Source: Tenacibaculum sp. (GTDB lineage: Bacteria > Bacteroidota > Bacteroidia > Flavobacteriales > Flavobacteriaceae). Taken from it: a stretch of DNA of 63,987 nucleotides. Position numbers and translations under genes: made by a program. Of this stretch, positions 18,536 to 27,012 are shown piece by piece. Every line of letters begins with the position of its first letter. Positions within the stretch are counted from its first letter, which is position 1. The DNA lies in the NCBI GenBank assembly GCA_020631475.1, contig JAHDHE010000004.1:1-63987 (forward strand), in the 5' to 3' direction. The notes below the pieces were generated by a model, which searched no databases, was not told where the DNA came from, and was given only the letters and a program-made list of their open reading frames with translations.

Positions 18536-19309
18536 ATGGAAATATTGCATTCAAGAATTGTTGGAGAAGGAAAACCGTTGTTAATATTACATGGATATTT
18601 TGGTATGGGAGATAATTGGAAGTCTCATGCAAATAAATTAGCGGAAGATGGTTTTGAAGTGCATTTAATAGATCAACGTAATCATGGACGTAGTTTTCAT
18701 TCTGAGGAATTTAATTACGAATTATTGGTCGAGGATTTATATAACTATATTGAATATCACGAGTTAGAAAAAGTTGATTTATTAGGGCATTCAATGGGGG
18801 GTAAAACAGTAATGCTATTTGCAACAGAATATCCTGATTTGGTAAATAAATTAATAGTTGCCGATATTTCTCCAAAAATGTATCCGCCACACCATCACGA
18901 TATACTAAATGCGTTAAATTCAGTTGACTTTACAGTGCAGAATTCTCGTAAATTAATTGATGAAAAATTAGCAGAACGAATTCCGGAAGTAGGAGTGCGA
19001 CAATTTTTATTAAAAAATGTTTATAGAAAAACAAAGGATGAGTTAGCTTTTCGTTTTAATTTAGAGTCATTAACTGAAAATAATAACGAAGTAGGAGTTG
19101 CACTACCGTCGTTTACCATTTTTGAAGGTAAAACTTTGTTTTTAAAAGGTGAAAACTCTGGCTACATTTCTAAAGATGAAGAGCCAATTATTAATGCACA
19201 CTTCCCAGATTCTACAATAAAAACAATAGCCAATGCAGGGCATTGGCTACATGCTGAAAACCCTAAAGATTTTTATAATAAATTGATTGAGTTTTTGAAA
19301 TTTCGCTAA
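18536..19309 (+). CDS. alpha/beta hydrolase (YbfF-like esterase)
   Basis: A 257-aa alpha/beta hydrolase. The nucleophile Ser is in LLGHSMGGKT, the oxyanion region is LILHGYFGMGDNW, and the catalytic His is near the C-terminus in NAGHWLHAENP. These features match short acyl-ester hydrolases of the YbfF group; the natural substrate is unknown. It is cotranscribed with pdxJ. Its stop codon is followed within two bases by the palindromic site of the nuclease cassette, so any original 3' terminator has been displaced or was never there. Confidence 0.85.
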   Translation: MEILHSRIVGEGKPLLILHGYFGMGDNWKSHANKLAEDGFEVHLIDQRNHGRSFHSEEFNYELLVEDLYNYIEYHELEKVDLLGHSMGGKTVMLFATEYPDLVNKLIVADISPKMYPPHHHDILNALNSVDFTVQNSRKLIDEKLAERIPEVGVRQFLLKNVYRKTKDELAFRFNLESLTENNNEVGVALPSFTIFEGKTLFLKGENSGYISKDEEPIINAHFPDSTIKTIANAGHWLHAENPKDFYNKLIEFLKFR

Positions 19310-19310
19310 T

Positions 19311-19435
19311 GGTAACGTATAAGAATAGTAGCGGATTTTAATCACTTACTTTTCGGTTTGTTACTATCGTTTGATTTATAAATTTCATTTTCGTTTTAGC
19401 GATTAAACCGCTATTATTTTTATATAATGTTAGGT
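19311..19435 (-). repeat. attC-like imperfect palindrome
   Basis: About 125 bases. In the direction of the nuclease gene it begins with ACCTAAC (fits RYYYAAC) at 19435-19429 and ends with CGTTACC at 19317-19311. The two outer arms pair over roughly 30-35 bases: ATAATAGCGG-TTTAATCGC against the complement of ATAGTAGCGGATTTTAATCAC, with a few extra-helical bases and a central loop of about 50 bases. Size, arm symmetry and the first core fit integron attC sites; the second core departs from GTTRRRY after GTTA. Confidence 0.55.
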
Positions 19436-21337
19436 ACTGGCTTTTTCGTTATTTGCTCAATGCTTTAATTAGTCGCTCTTCATTTATTACAATATCACGG
19501 AATAAAACGTGTGGGAATTCTGAATACTTTGATGTTTTAAAAGCCTCTGAAATATTATAAAGCGTGGAAGCTGTTATCAGCGATAAATTCATTTCTGTGT
19601 CCATTTCGCAATCAGTTACAAAATCATCGCTAAATTCTGGTGCAACAAGAAGAATTTTGACAATTCGTAAGTTATTTTTTAAAGCTAGATTTTGATAGGA
19701 CTTTAATTGTCTTGAAACTGAACTAAACTTATTGTAACCTCTTTCTTTGATTGTTTTACACTCAACTATAATGATTTCATTATTCTCTAAATTTAAAAGA
19801 AGATCCATCATATCATTCTTAGTGTTCAGATTGTTTTTTAATGTATCGTCAACATTAAATCCTAAACCACTAAATATTGTTTTTGTTAATTCCTCAAATT
19901 TTAAACCAAGTTCACTTTCTTTAACAGTTATTCCGTTTTCTTTTAAAAGGTTCAGATTTCTGTAAGCTACATTTTCGTAATTCTCTAAATAAAGGTTTTC
20001 AACATCTTTATAATGTTCAAGAATATTTAGAATATCATCGCCACGTTGTTTGATACCGTTGTCTTTGATGAATTTGGTTAAATCTTGTTTAATAATTAAG
20101 TCTAAAATATCTCTTGGTTTGATATTGTAATCAAGCAAGAAATCTGCTTTTAATACAAATTCGTCTTGAAGTTCAAATTGCTCTTTTATTTGTTTGTTGA
20201 GTTTTGGTAATGATTGATTTAAATCGGTAAGCAGTTTGTCAAAACCATCTAATGAAATTCCGACTTTTTCGTCACGCTCGACATTTTCAAAGTGTTCTAT
20301 TAGGCTACTAATTTTGTCTTCTAAAACACTTCCTTTGAGGTTTGAAATATTTAAGCCTTTTTCACAAAGCTCATTTAAAGTCTTTTTCTTTTCAGTTAAT
20401 GTACTTCCTTGTTTGTAAATATCTTCTGAAAGTAAAGTTGTAAAGGAAACACCTTCTTTAATTATTTCCTCAATTTTTTGAGAATAGGATAATTTTCTGT
20501 CAATGTTATGGTCGCGTGCGATTTGGTTAATGATTGGAGCTCTCAAAAGCTTTAAAGTTCTACGATAGAATTTTTCGGCAACTTCTTTTTGTCTAACTCT
20601 ACGTAACATTCTAACCATTTCATCAGCCACATAAATTGTGTTTTCTTTATTTGAGTAGAAAATGACACCAATGTTTTTAAGCCCCTTAATTACCTCCTGA
20701 ATATCAAGTTTTTTAATCGGTAAAATTGAATAGTTAATCAACTTTACTTCTTCTTGGGATAAACCTAATTGTTTTGAAAGTGTAAGAATTATCGATAGCT
20801 CGTCTGAAGATATTTTGGCATCTCGGTTATTCTCGATATCATTATGATAAGCAGTATTCAAACAGGCTTTGTAAATTTTGTAGTCTCTTTTTCGTGACGC
20901 ACTTAATTCCGATTTGTCATTTTCAAAATCGGCATTCAGCATTTTTATTCTGCTTTTAAGGTGCTTGATTTCTGTCTCATACAAACGTGAAAACCAATCT
21001 TGTTTCATTATGCAATTTCCATCACGGATTATGATGTCAATTAAAATATCTAATTGCGATGTGATTTCTTGAAACTCACATTTGATATGTTCTTGAAATT
21101 CGCCCGATGTTAGAGCAAAAATTTTGGATATATTTTGATTATCAACTGATTTCAGTCCTTTATCTGATGAGCTTAAAATCTTGTCAATTTGCTTTGCGTT
21201 TTTTGGACTTTTAGATATAATGTTGTCAATAATTTTGATAAAAGAGTTCTTTTCTATTGAACCGAGTTTATCCAAAATCTTTTCTAATTTCATATAGTTT
21301 AATTTTATTGCTGCTGTTTTTTTTAGTTTGTGCCTAA
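19316..21337 (-). mobile_element. integron-cassette-like element carrying one nuclease-like gene
   Basis: In gene orientation the unit starts at a GTTAGGC core (21338-21332, fits GTTRRRY), has a short leader of under 40 bases, one gene, then the attC-like palindrome closing just behind the alpha/beta hydrolase stop codon. This is the layout of a mobile gene cassette. No integrase is in the window, so the assignment rests on site geometry alone. The element splits ordinary housekeeping genes (pdxJ/hydrolase and the trigger factor group). Confidence 0.45.
19449..21293 (-). CDS. large protein with C-terminal PD-(D/E)xK nuclease-like domain
   Basis: A 614-aa protein I do not recognise as a named family. 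The first 450 residues are mostly charged helices, with a cluster of basic residues around 235-260. The C-terminal domain reads as a restriction-endonuclease fold: a helix with LKFEELTKTIF, Asp497 in NDMMDLLL, then Glu511-Cys-Lys513 in IIIVECKTI, a D-x13-ExK spacing, followed by a helix with a Gln (RQLKSYQNL). Such Mrr-like nucleases occur in restriction and phage-defence genes. It has no signal peptide. It lies alone, opposite to its neighbours, inside a cassette-like element. A role in DNA-targeting defence is inferred. Confidence 0.7.
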   Translation of the reverse strand: MKLEKILDKLGSIEKNSFIKIIDNIISKSPKNAKQIDKILSSSDKGLKSVDNQNISKIFALTSGEFQEHIKCEFQEITSQLDILIDIIIRDGNCIMKQDWFSRLYETEIKHLKSRIKMLNADFENDKSELSASRKRDYKIYKACLNTAYHNDIENNRDAKISSDELSIILTLSKQLGLSQEEVKLINYSILPIKKLDIQEVIKGLKNIGVIFYSNKENTIYVADEMVRMLRRVRQKEVAEKFYRRTLKLLRAPIINQIARDHNIDRKLSYSQKIEEIIKEGVSFTTLLSEDIYKQGSTLTEKKKTLNELCEKGLNISNLKGSVLEDKISSLIEHFENVERDEKVGISLDGFDKLLTDLNQSLPKLNKQIKEQFELQDEFVLKADFLLDYNIKPRDILDLIIKQDLTKFIKDNGIKQRGDDILNILEHYKDVENLYLENYENVAYRNLNLLKENGITVKESELGLKFEELTKTIFSGLGFNVDDTLKNNLNTKNDMMDLLLNLENNEIIIVECKTIKERGYNKFSSVSRQLKSYQNLALKNNLRIVKILLVAPEFSDDFVTDCEMDTEMNLSLITASTLYNISEAFKTSKYSEFPHVLFRDIVINEERLIKALSK

Positions 21338-21338
21338 C
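21332..21338 (-). repeat. core-site-like GTTAGGC upstream of the nuclease gene
   Basis: On the minus strand GTTAGGC fits the integron core GTTRRRY and lies 38 bases before the nuclease ATG. It pairs with the ACCTAAC end at 19435-19429, so the gene is enclosed by inverted core motifs. Confidence 0.4.
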
Positions 21339-21390
21339 AGTAAGTAGTTAGCGAAGTTAGGAGAAGTAAGCAGTTAGCGAAGTTAGGAGA
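21339..21390. repeat. two tandem 26-bp repeats
   Basis: AGTAAG(T/C)AGTTAGCGAAGT followed by TAGGAGA occurs twice head-to-tail with a single T/C difference. The pair starts immediately outside the core motif of the cassette-like element. Two units only, without spacers, so it is not a CRISPR array. Confidence 0.8.
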
Positions 21391-21496
21391 AAACGAGTTA
21401 AGAATCAAACTAAATATTTAATAAATCTGCCAAAATTTCAGTGTTTTTCATTTGGTACGGTTATCGCTTTAAATAATATGCTTTTGCGAGTAAAAT

Positions 21497-21553
21497 GAAG
21501 CAATCTCTAGTTTACAGAAACAGATTACTTCGTCATTCTTCCTCGTAATGACG
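21497..21553. repeat. REP-like intergenic repeat with two inverted pairs
   Basis: GAAGCAATCT...AGATTACTTC (10-base arms, one mismatch) is followed by CGTCATT...AATGACG (7-base arms). The wording CTTCGTCATTCTTCCTCGTAATGACG is of the kind dispersed many times in flavobacterial genomes. It ends 21 bases before the holin-like gene. Confidence 0.55.
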
Positions 21554-21574
21554 ATAATTAAAAAAAATAAACAC

Positions 21575-21922
21575 ATGAAAATATTTTTAAAAATACTATT
21601 AACCGCAGTAGCAGTAATGGTATTAGCTCACATAGTGCCAGGAGTAGTAGTAATAAATTATGTAACAGCAGTTTTAGTAGCAGTAACAATATCGTTATTA
21701 AATATGTTTGTGCGTCCGTTATTAGTGTTTTTTACACTGCCTGCAACTATTGTAACACTAGGCTTATTTTTGTTTGTAATTAATGCAATAATTATATTAT
21801 TGGCAGGCAAGTTAGTTTCAGGTTTTGTAGTAAGCGGATTTTTTACAGCACTCTTATTTAGCGTATTGTTATCAATATTTAGGTCATTCCTATTTTCGCT
21901 ATTAAAAGAAGATAAAAAATAA
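21575..21922 (+). CDS. phage holin 4-like small membrane protein
   Basis: A 115-aa protein from the ATG at 21575, almost wholly hydrophobic. Four membrane segments can be drawn (about 4-22, 27-46, 51-75 and 85-105), with the NMFVRPLLVFFTLPATIVTLGLF region typical of the Pfam phage_holin_4_2 family. These proteins are common chromosomal membrane proteins; the name does not imply a prophage. An ATG at 21548 would add nine polar residues. Function unknown. Confidence 0.75.
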   Translation: MKIFLKILLTAVAVMVLAHIVPGVVVINYVTAVLVAVTISLLNMFVRPLLVFFTLPATIVTLGLFLFVINAIIILLAGKLVSGFVVSGFFTALLFSVLLSIFRSFLFSLLKEDKK

Positions 21923-21946
21923 CTGAAAACGAAAGAGTTAAACCTT

Positions 21947-21976
21947 TTGCAGAATAGTAAAAATTAACTAATTTTG
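21947..21976 (+). promoter_or_regulatory. Bacteroidota-type promoter of tig
   Basis: TTG at 21947-21949, 19 bases, then TAATTTTG at 21969-21976. Both elements and the spacing match the Bacteroidota -33/-7 consensus. It starts the trigger factor gene 30 bases downstream. Confidence 0.7.
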
Positions 21977-22005
21977 CACCCGATTTTAAAGAAACAGATT
22001 TTAAG

Positions 22006-23328
22006 ATGAATATTACAAAAGAAAACGTAGATGCGTTAAACGCAGTTGTAAAAGTTGATATCGTTGCTGAAGATTATCAAGATAAAGTAACAAAAGTATT
22101 AAACGATTACCGTAAAACAGCGAACATTCCAGGATTTAGAAAAGGTCAAGTGCCAATGGGAATGGTAAAGAAGCAGTACGGAAAATCAGTTATGATTGAT
22201 GAAGTAAATAAGCTTTTACAAGAATCGTTAAACAAATATTTAGTTGAAGAAAAATTAGATATTTTAGGTAATCCGTTACCAAGAGTTCAAGACGATTTTA
22301 ATTGGGATGCTGATAAATTTTCTTTTGAGTTCGAATTAGGATTAGCTCCTGAGTTTGATGTAAACTTAAAACCTAAGAAAAAAGTAATGCAGTACAACAT
22401 CGTTGCTACTGATGAATTACTTGAAAAAGAGGTAGAAAATATTCAAACTCGTTACGGAAAAATGTTAACTAAAGATGCAGCTACTGAAGAAGCTAACATT
22501 ACAGGTACATTTGTAAACGAAGAAGAAGAAATTAACAAGAAATCTACAATTTCCGTAAAAGATATTAAAGGTAAAACGAATTTAAAAAAGTTTGTTGGAG
22601 CTAAAGTAGGAGATGTTTTAGAATTAAAAACTAAAAACTTATTCGAAGACGAGCATAAGTTACAAGCGGCTTTAGGCGTAGATCACGATGCTGTTCATGT
22701 TTTAGATGTTCCTGTAACTTTAACTATCGAAGAAATTACTGAAACCGAACCAGCTGAGTTAGATAAAGAATTATTTGACAAGTTATTTGCTGACGGAAGC
22801 GTAAGTACTGTAACAGAATTAAAAGATAAGATTAAAGAAGATGCTGAAAAGCAATTTCAACAACAGGCAGATCAGCAATTATTAAATGCAATTACTGAGA
22901 ACTTAGTTGATAATACAAAGTTTGATTTACCATCAGAGTTTTTACAAAAATGGTTACAAACTGCTGGCGAAAAACAATTAACTACTGAAGAGGCTGCTGC
23001 AGAATACGAAAAGTCTGAAAAAGGATTACGTTACCAATTAATCGAAGGAAAGATTATGAAAGATAACGATATCAAATTAGATTATGCAGAGTTAGTAGAT
23101 TATGCAAAAGGATTTATCCGTTCGCAAATGGCTCAGTTTGGTAACATGAATCCAGAAGAAAAAGAGTTAGATGATATCGCTGGTAGAATCTTACAAAATC
23201 AAGATGAAGCTCAGAAATTACAAGCACAATTAATTTCTCAAAAATTATTAGCTTTTTACAAAGAGAATATGAGTTTTGATTCGAAAGAAGTTTCTTACGA
23301 AGATTTCATCAAAGAAGTTTACAAATAA
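22006..23328 (+). CDS. tig: trigger factor
   Basis: A 440-aa ribosome-associated chaperone. The N-terminal ribosome-binding domain contains the signature PGFRKGQVPMGMVKKQYG (family GFRxGKxP), residues about 43-60. The middle part corresponds to the peptidyl-prolyl isomerase domain, which looks divergent, and the helical arm region fills the C-terminal 200 residues. It is followed by clpP and clpX, the usual neighbourhood in many bacteria, though a terminator lies between tig and clpP here. Confidence 0.93.
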   Translation: MNITKENVDALNAVVKVDIVAEDYQDKVTKVLNDYRKTANIPGFRKGQVPMGMVKKQYGKSVMIDEVNKLLQESLNKYLVEEKLDILGNPLPRVQDDFNWDADKFSFEFELGLAPEFDVNLKPKKKVMQYNIVATDELLEKEVENIQTRYGKMLTKDAATEEANITGTFVNEEEEINKKSTISVKDIKGKTNLKKFVGAKVGDVLELKTKNLFEDEHKLQAALGVDHDAVHVLDVPVTLTIEEITETEPAELDKELFDKLFADGSVSTVTELKDKIKEDAEKQFQQQADQQLLNAITENLVDNTKFDLPSEFLQKWLQTAGEKQLTTEEAAAEYEKSEKGLRYQLIEGKIMKDNDIKLDYAELVDYAKGFIRSQMAQFGNMNPEEKELDDIAGRILQNQDEAQKLQAQLISQKLLAFYKENMSFDSKEVSYEDFIKEVYK

Positions 23329-23335
23329 TTTTTGA

Positions 23336-23364
23336 TGTCACTTCGAGCGCAGTCGAGAAGTCTC
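23336..23364. repeat. dispersed-type intergenic repeat (TGTCACTTCGAG...)
   Basis: TGTCACTTCGAGCGCAGTCG followed by AGAAGTCTC is an imperfect palindrome (CTTCGAG / TCGAGAAG). Sequences of this wording are scattered between genes of many Flavobacteriia. It directly follows the tig stop codon. Confidence 0.55.
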
Positions 23365-23383
23365 TCTAAAAATTAAAAATTTA

Positions 23384-23413
23384 AAACCTGAATTGTTAGA
23401 TTCAGGTTTTTTT
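23384..23413 (+). terminator. terminator after tig
   Basis: AAACCTGAAT-tgttag-ATTCAGGTTTTTTT is a clean stem with a T run on the plus strand, about 55 bases after the tig stop. Confidence 0.88.
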
Positions 23414-23477
23414 AGCCATAAGCAGTAACAAAATACTTCTTATATTTACATCTTTATAACCCAAAAACATTTTTAGA

Positions 23478-24137
23478 ATGGATTACGGAAAAGAATTCGA
23501 AAAATACGCAACTAAGCATCACGGAATAAACAGTACATATTTAGGAAAAGTAACCAGTAGTTTAACGCCATATATTATGGAAGAACGTCAAATGAACATT
23601 ACGCAAATGGATGTTTTTTCTCGTTTAATGATGGATAGAATTATCTTTTTAGGAACAGGTATTAACGACCAAGTAGCAAATGTTGTACAGGCACAGTTAT
23701 TATTCTTAGAAAGTATAGATGCAAGTAAAGATATTTCAATTTATATCAATTCACCAGGAGGTGGTGTATATGCAGGTTTAGGTATATACGATACAATGCA
23801 GTTTATTAAACCAGATGTAGCAACAATTTGTACAGGTATGGCGGCTTCTATGGGAGCAGTTTTAATGTGTGCAGGAGAAAAAGGAAAGCGTTCAGCATTA
23901 CCTCATTCTCGTATTATGATTCATCAACCATTAGGTGGTGCTCAAGGACAAGCATCAGATATTGAAATTACTGCTCGTGAAATATTAAAGTTGAAAGACG
24001 AGTTGTATGAAATCATTGCAAAGCACTCAGGTCAATCAGTAGAGAAAGTAAATAAAGATTCTGATAGAGATTACTGGATGAAAGCTGATGAAGCAAAAGC
24101 TTATGGAATGGTAGATGAAATTTTAAAAAGAAAGTAA
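23478..24137 (+). CDS. clpP: ATP-dependent Clp protease proteolytic subunit
   Basis: A 219-aa ClpP serine protease. The catalytic Ser124 is in MAASMGAVL, His149 in [11 protein letters not shown], and the third residue is one of the Asp residues in KDSDRDYWM (194-198). [16 protein letters not shown] is the characteristic oligomer-forming stretch. It makes the proteolytic double ring served by the ClpX unfoldase, encoded next. Confidence 0.96.
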   Translation: MDYGKEFEKYATKHHGINSTYLGKVTSSLTPYIMEERQMNITQMDVFSRLMMDRIIFLGTGINDQVANVVQAQLLFLESIDASKDISIYINSPGGGVYAGLGIYDTMQFIKPDVATICTGMAASMGAVLMCAGEKGKRSALPHSRIMIHQPLGGAQGQASDIEITAREILKLKDELYEIIAKHSGQSVEKVNKDSDRDYWMKADEAKAYGMVDEILKRK

Positions 24138-24225
24138 ATTTTGCTTTAAGCAGTAAGCCGAGTGTTATAAACTTTTTTAAGTATTTAACATAAAGCCTAA
24201 AGCATAGAGCCTAAAGCTAGAAATA
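24138..24225. repeat. clpP-clpX spacer with GCCTAAAGC repeats
   Basis: The spacer contains AAAGCCTAAAGC and AGAGCCTAAAGC, two copies of GCCTAAAGC 17 bases apart, after GCTTTAAGC. It looks like a short degenerate repeat rather than a regulatory site. No terminator is seen, so clpP and clpX can share a transcript. Confidence 0.4.
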
Positions 24226-25464
24226 ATGTCGAAAGAAGAAAACTTACAATGTTCCTTTTGTGGGCGTAAAAAACCAGAAACCGATTTATTAATCGCTGGT
24301 ATGGATGCGCACATTTGCGATAAATGTATAGAGCAAGCTCATGGAATTGTTGAAGAGGAAATAGCTGAAGCTAAAACAGGAGGATTATCTAAAGATTTAA
24401 CTTTAAGAAAGCCAAGAGAAATCAAAGCTTTTTTAGATCAATATATCATTGGGCAAGATCCAACAAAAAAAGCAATGTCTGTTGCAGTTTACAATCATTA
24501 TAAAAGATTATTACAATCTAAAGATGATGCAGATGAGGTTGAGATAGAAAAATCGAATATTGTTTTAGTTGGAGAAACTGGTACAGGAAAAACATTAGTA
24601 GCACGTACAATTGCGAAGATGTTAAATGTTCCTTTTTCTATAGTTGATGCAACTGTATTAACACAAGCTGGTTATGTAGGTGAAGATGTTGAGAGTATTT
24701 TAAGCCGCTTACTACAAGCTGCTGATTACGATGTTGAAAAAGCACAGCAAGGAATCATTTTTATAGATGAGATTGATAAGATAGCTCGAAAAGGAGATAA
24801 CCCTTCGATTACACGAGATGTATCAGGAGAAGGTGTTCAGCAAGCTTTATTAAAGTTATTAGAAGGTACCGTTGTAAATGTAGCTCCTAAAGGAGGAAGA
24901 AAGCACCCAGATCAAAAGTTTATTGAAGTAGATACTAAAGATATTTTATTTATTGCAGGAGGAGCTTTTTCTGGAATTGATAGAATTATCAGTAAGCGTT
25001 TAAATATGCAAGCTGTCGGTTATAGCGCTTCGATAGATGAAGATAAGGTTGATGAAGAAAACTTATTACAATATATCATTCCTTCTGATTTAAAATCTTT
25101 TGGATTAATTCCTGAAATTATAGGTCGTTTACCTGTATTGAGTTATATGAATCCGTTAGATGCAAAAACATTAAGAGCAATTTTAACAGAGCCTAAAAAC
25201 TCAATTATAAAACAGTACACAAAGTTGTTTGCAATGGATGATGTTGCCTTTTCTATGACAGAAGAAGCATTATTGTATATTGTAGGTAAAGCAGTAGAAT
25301 ATAAATTAGGAGCTCGTGGATTAAGATCTTTATGTGAAGCTATTTTAACAGATGCAATGTTCGATATGCCAAGTTCTGAAGAAAAAGAATTTAAGGTAAC
25401 TAAAGAGTATGCCGAAGCTAAATTAACCAAATCGGGATTAAAGAAATTAAGAGCTGCCTCGTAA
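24226..25464 (+). CDS. clpX: ATP-dependent Clp protease ATP-binding subunit ClpX
   Basis: A 412-aa AAA+ unfoldase. The N-terminal zinc finger is intact (Cys9, Cys12, Cys31, Cys34). Walker A is GETGTGKT, Walker [10 protein letters not shown], the pore loop GYVGED, and the C-terminal region carries LGARGLRS (sensor 2). It recognises tagged substrates and feeds them into ClpP. The preserved zinc finger contrasts with DnaG and AccD in this window, which have lost theirs. Confidence 0.97.
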   Translation: MSKEENLQCSFCGRKKPETDLLIAGMDAHICDKCIEQAHGIVEEEIAEAKTGGLSKDLTLRKPREIKAFLDQYIIGQDPTKKAMSVAVYNHYKRLLQSKDDADEVEIEKSNIVLVGETGTGKTLVARTIAKMLNVPFSIVDATVLTQAGYVGEDVESILSRLLQAADYDVEKAQQGIIFIDEIDKIARKGDNPSITRDVSGEGVQQALLKLLEGTVVNVAPKGGRKHPDQKFIEVDTKDILFIAGGAFSGIDRIISKRLNMQAVGYSASIDEDKVDEENLLQYIIPSDLKSFGLIPEIIGRLPVLSYMNPLDAKTLRAILTEPKNSIIKQYTKLFAMDDVAFSMTEEALLYIVGKAVEYKLGARGLRSLCEAILTDAMFDMPSSEEKEFKVTKEYAEAKLTKSGLKKLRAAS

Positions 25465-25486
25465 CTTCTTTTAAGTATAAAAATTA

Positions 25487-25519
25487 AAGACCACATTTTT
25501 ATTAAAATGTGGTCTTTTT
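25487..25519. terminator. bidirectional terminator after clpX
   Basis: AAAGACCACATTTT-tatt-AAAATGTGGTCTTTTTT, flanked by A/T runs, between convergent clpX and the LRR gene. Confidence 0.9.
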
Positions 25520-25541
25520 TATTGAGTTAAAAAAATGTTGT

Positions 25542-26888
25542 TTACAAAGTTTTTACTTTACTATGCTTTTTTATCCATTCATTCAATTGAGAAACAGTTA
25601 AGTTATATTTTTGCTGTATCTCTTTTTTTTGATTTTGTATATGATTAATATTTAAAACTAAAAATTCATATTCTTCAACAACAGATTTTTGGAATTTTTC
25701 ATAATAACTTTTAGTAGTTTCGGCAGAATTACTTGTTTTTGCCTTTAAAGAATGATTACCAAAAGAGTTGATCCATTTTGTAAATTCTTCAGGCTTTAAA
25801 TTGTATTTTTTCTGAATTATTTCTTTTTTACTTTGTAAATAAGCTGAGTTTAATACCAATTCTTCATATTCATCTACAGCCGATTTTTTAAACATCGATA
25901 AGAAAGTTGTGGTGTTTCTAGCAGGAGCGACTGTACCTGTATTTTCATTTTTAACCATTAGGTTAGAATAGGTAGCAATCCATTTATTTAATTGAGCTGA
26001 ATTTATGTTGTATTTTTTCTGTAACTCTTCTTTTTTACTTTGTAAATGAGAAGCATTTAAAAGTAATTTATCATACTCAGTAATCACAGAAACCTGAAAT
26101 TTTTGATAATAATTAGCAGCCGATTCTTTCGATTTATTATTTACAACAGGAGAAGGTTGATTAACCGTAGTTTTTTGTTGAACTGGAGAAGTCTTTACTT
26201 CTTTTACTTTTTCAACAGTAGTATCGGTATTATTAGTATTGTTGTTTACAGATAAAGAATTGCTGTATTTAGTATTTGCATCTTTATACCATCCTTCAGG
26301 AGTATTTGCAAGTTGTTTATTATTAACAACAATTGTATTTATTTTGTTGCCAGTAGCGTCAAAACTCTCAAGATTAGTACAGCCTTTTACATCTAAAGAA
26401 GTTAGTTTGTTAGCACTACAATACAAACTTTCAAGACTAGAGTTTTCGCCTAAAATTAAAGAACGTAATTTGTTATTATCACAACTTACATAGTTTAACT
26501 GTTTGTTATTACTAAGGTCTAAAACTTCAATTTGATTATCGTTACAATTTAAAAAAGTAATAGAAGTACTTTTAGATAAATCAATTTTTGTAATATTATT
26601 GCCGTAACAGTCAATTCGTTTTAAATTAGGGAAATGTTCTAATCCTGATAAATCTTTAACTTTAGAATGTACGTTAGGTAATAACTTGTTTGTTATAGGG
26701 TCGTTTATATTCAAGTTAACAACATATTCAGTATCGCTTACTAAAATATTACCGTTTAAACCATTAGAGTCTATTCCTAAGTCAATTAAGCATTCCTCTA
26801 AACCAATATCAGCAATAGCAATAGTTTCTTGACTAGCAATGTTAAGAGAGAAAAGTAAAGTAAAACAAAAAGGTATAATTGTTCTCAT
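25542..26888 (-). CDS. secreted leucine-rich-repeat protein with three C-terminal helical repeats
   Basis: A 448-aa protein with a signal peptide (1-20). Residues about 80-190 are Bacteroidota-type leucine-rich repeats of 21 residues (for example NLKRIDCYGNNITKIDLSKS), often protein-binding. After a low-complexity Asn/Thr/Val linker (200-255) come three copies of a roughly 50-residue module at 260-310, 330-379 and 395-444. Each has an EY-(D/E)-x-L-(L/V)-LN core, a QKKYN motif and an ending of NKWI/TKWI/NEWI type. I do not recognise this module. No lipobox or T9SS domain is evident, so it is probably periplasmic or loosely exported. Function unknown. Confidence 0.75.
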   Translation of the reverse strand: MRTIIPFCFTLLFSLNIASQETIAIADIGLEECLIDLGIDSNGLNGNILVSDTEYVVNLNINDPITNKLLPNVHSKVKDLSGLEHFPNLKRIDCYGNNITKIDLSKSTSITFLNCNDNQIEVLDLSNNKQLNYVSCDNNKLRSLILGENSSLESLYCSANKLTSLDVKGCTNLESFDATGNKINTIVVNNKQLANTPEGWYKDANTKYSNSLSVNNNTNNTDTTVEKVKEVKTSPVQQKTTVNQPSPVVNNKSKESAANYYQKFQVSVITEYDKLLLNASHLQSKKEELQKKYNINSAQLNKWIATYSNLMVKNENTGTVAPARNTTTFLSMFKKSAVDEYEELVLNSAYLQSKKEIIQKKYNLKPEEFTKWINSFGNHSLKAKTSNSAETTKSYYEKFQKSVVEEYEFLVLNINHIQNQKKEIQQKYNLTVSQLNEWIKKHSKVKTL

Positions 26889-26985
26889 AAATAAATAATT
26901 TGTGCCAAAAGTATATATTTATATGTTTTTAGCAAATTAAATATGTTAAGACCTTTCTTTTTAAGAAGAGAATAGCTAAAACTAC

Positions 26986-26993
26986 TATATTTG
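26986..26993 (+). promoter_or_regulatory. -7 box of dnaG
   Basis: TATATTTG matches TAnnTTTG, 19 bases before the dnaG ATG. No TTG is seen at the matching distance. Confidence 0.5.
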
Positions 26994-27012
26994 TGAGCTG
27001 TATTTAAGAGTT

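Noticed and set aside
21339-21390. CRISPR-like repeat
   Set aside because: There are only two 26-base units placed directly head to tail with no spacer, and no cas gene is present.
21575-21922. Prophage indicated by a holin-like gene
   Set aside because: The family is widespread in bacterial chromosomes outside phages, and no other phage gene lies nearby.
24138-24225. Repeats between clpP and clpX as a regulatory operator
   Set aside because: The GCCTAAAGC copies look like a degenerate dispersed repeat and lie inside a transcribed spacer with no promoter-like element next to them.
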